Positions 63,651-64,000 of a stretch of 64,000 nucleotides of DNA are shown one piece after another. Source of the DNA: VAZQ01 sp963835165 (GTDB lineage: Bacteria > Pseudomonadota > Alphaproteobacteria > Rhizobiales > Xanthobacteraceae); NCBI GenBank assembly GCA_963835165.1, contig CAWIGD010000062.1:9312-73311 (forward strand). Direction: 5' to 3'. The position numbers and the translations under genes were made by a program. Numbering within the stretch: the first letter of the stretch is position 1; each line of letters opens with the position of its first letter. The notes below the pieces were generated by a model. The model ran no database searches, was not told where the DNA came from, and was given only the letters and a program-made list of their open reading frames with translations.

Positions 63651-64000
63651 ATGAAACGGATCATGAAGTTTGCGGCGTTTGCCTTTCTGGTGAGCTCCTA
63701 TCCTGCGCTCGCCGAGGAAGGTAACGGCACGGGTCCGGTTCGGCTGAATGCGCCTCGCCTGGAGACGCCGCCTCCAGTCATCAAGCCGAAGCTAATCCGA
63801 CCACCATCCGTGGCAGGAAACGTTGGTGCGGGCCGAAGATGCGCCGCAACCGCAGTCGCGAACCGACCAGCCTCCTCTCACGGGTGTGAAGCAGCAACCA
63901 AGCAGCGCCGTGCAACAGGTACGCCCGCGCGTCGCGCATCGCGAGCTCAGCCGACGCATCGACATTGCCGGCGGGGTCCTCGCGTTGCCGAAGGTCGAAT
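63651..64000 (+). CDS. Secreted protein of unknown function, 3'-truncated by window edge, probable frame break
   Basis: ATG at 63651 opens a clean signal peptide (MKRIMKFAAFAFLVSSYPALA, cleavage near residue 21) followed by a Pro-rich segment (LETPPPVIKPKLIRPP). After about 63814 this frame becomes Arg/Cys-rich, while the frame one base on reads ETLVRAEDAPQPQ...VAHRELSRRIDIAGGVLALPKVE to the end of the window, which looks more natural. One extra base near 63780-63814 would unite them. It lies downstream of the FHA-like gene in the same direction, so a secretion partner or surface protein is possible, but no POTRA or barrel motif is visible in the part seen. Confidence 0.55.
   Translation, partial: MKRIMKFAAFAFLVSSYPALAEEGNGTGPVRLNAPRLETPPPVIKPKLIRPPSVAGNVGAGRRCAATAVANRPASSHGCEAATKQRRATGTPARRASRAQPTHRHCRRGPRVAEGR

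Overview
The window reads as chromosomal DNA of a GC-rich alphaproteobacterium, most likely of the order Hyphomicrobiales (Bradyrhizobium/Rhodopseudomonas/Rhodoplanes neighbourhood). The grounds are the codon bias, a sox/flavocytochrome c sulfur-oxidation cluster, many Rieske oxygenases and binding-protein transporters, and palindromic intergenic elements of the type common in Bradyrhizobium relatives. Species cannot be fixed from the window. No rRNA, tRNA, CRISPR array, insertion sequence or prophage was recognised.

Layout. (1) 1-5.8 kb: the end of a transporter permease, then an aromatic-catabolism block (amidohydrolase, small unknown protein, Rieske ferredoxin, fumarylacetoacetase-like hydrolase, extradiol-type VOC dioxygenase) with a perfect 19-bp operator-like palindrome. 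(2) 5.9-9.5 kb: a minus-strand sulfur-oxidation operon fccA-fccB-soxX-soxY-soxZ-soxA, without soxB or soxCD in view. (3) 9.6-18.1 kb: three tandem two-subunit molybdenum hydroxylases (isoquinoline-oxidoreductase type). Two of them share an upstream palindrome and nearly identical small subunits. (4) 18.3-29 kb: a MarR regulator divergent from a Rieske oxygenase, a complete ferric/organic-type ABC importer, an alpha/beta hydrolase, a second importer without its own ATPase, and a hydroxycinnamoyl-CoA hydratase/lyase-like protein. (5) 29.2-37 kb: a minus-strand unit hyuA-hyuB-dehydrogenase-NitT/TauT-type importer. (6) 37.1-42.8 kb: plus-strand alpha-hydroxyacid oxidase, Ldh-type dehydrogenase, beta-hydroxyacid dehydrogenase, enoyl-CoA hydratase, cupin and PDC-hydrolase-like amidohydrolase. 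(7) 42.9-51.9 kb: a minus-strand bicupin-EutA-amidase operon divergent from a complete branched-chain-amino-acid-type (LIV/HAAT) importer. (8) 51.9-64 kb: an unknown membrane protein, a metallo-beta-lactamase-fold protein, a 50-residue membrane protein, a second Rieske oxygenase, a Bug-type binding protein, gyrB, and a 5'-truncated filamentous-haemagglutinin-like/GLUG/subtilisin fusion followed by the start of another secreted protein.

Taken together this is a catabolic accessory region. Importers are interleaved with ring-activating, O-demethylating, ring-opening and amide- or lactone-hydrolysing enzymes, alongside an electron-donating thiosulfate/sulfide module. Substrates are inferred from family membership only.

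At least six genes carry apparent one- or two-base frame breaks (fccA, the unknown protein near 52 kb, the Rieske oxygenase near 55.4 kb, gyrB, the subtilisin fusion and the last gene). Because gyrB is essential and its break is one extra base in a four-base run, most of these are probably sequencing or assembly indels. The candidates most worth following are the orphan EutA/bicupin/amidase operon, the truncated FHA-subtilisin exoprotein, the SoxY with an atypical C-terminus, and the shared operators of the duplicated molybdenum hydroxylases.
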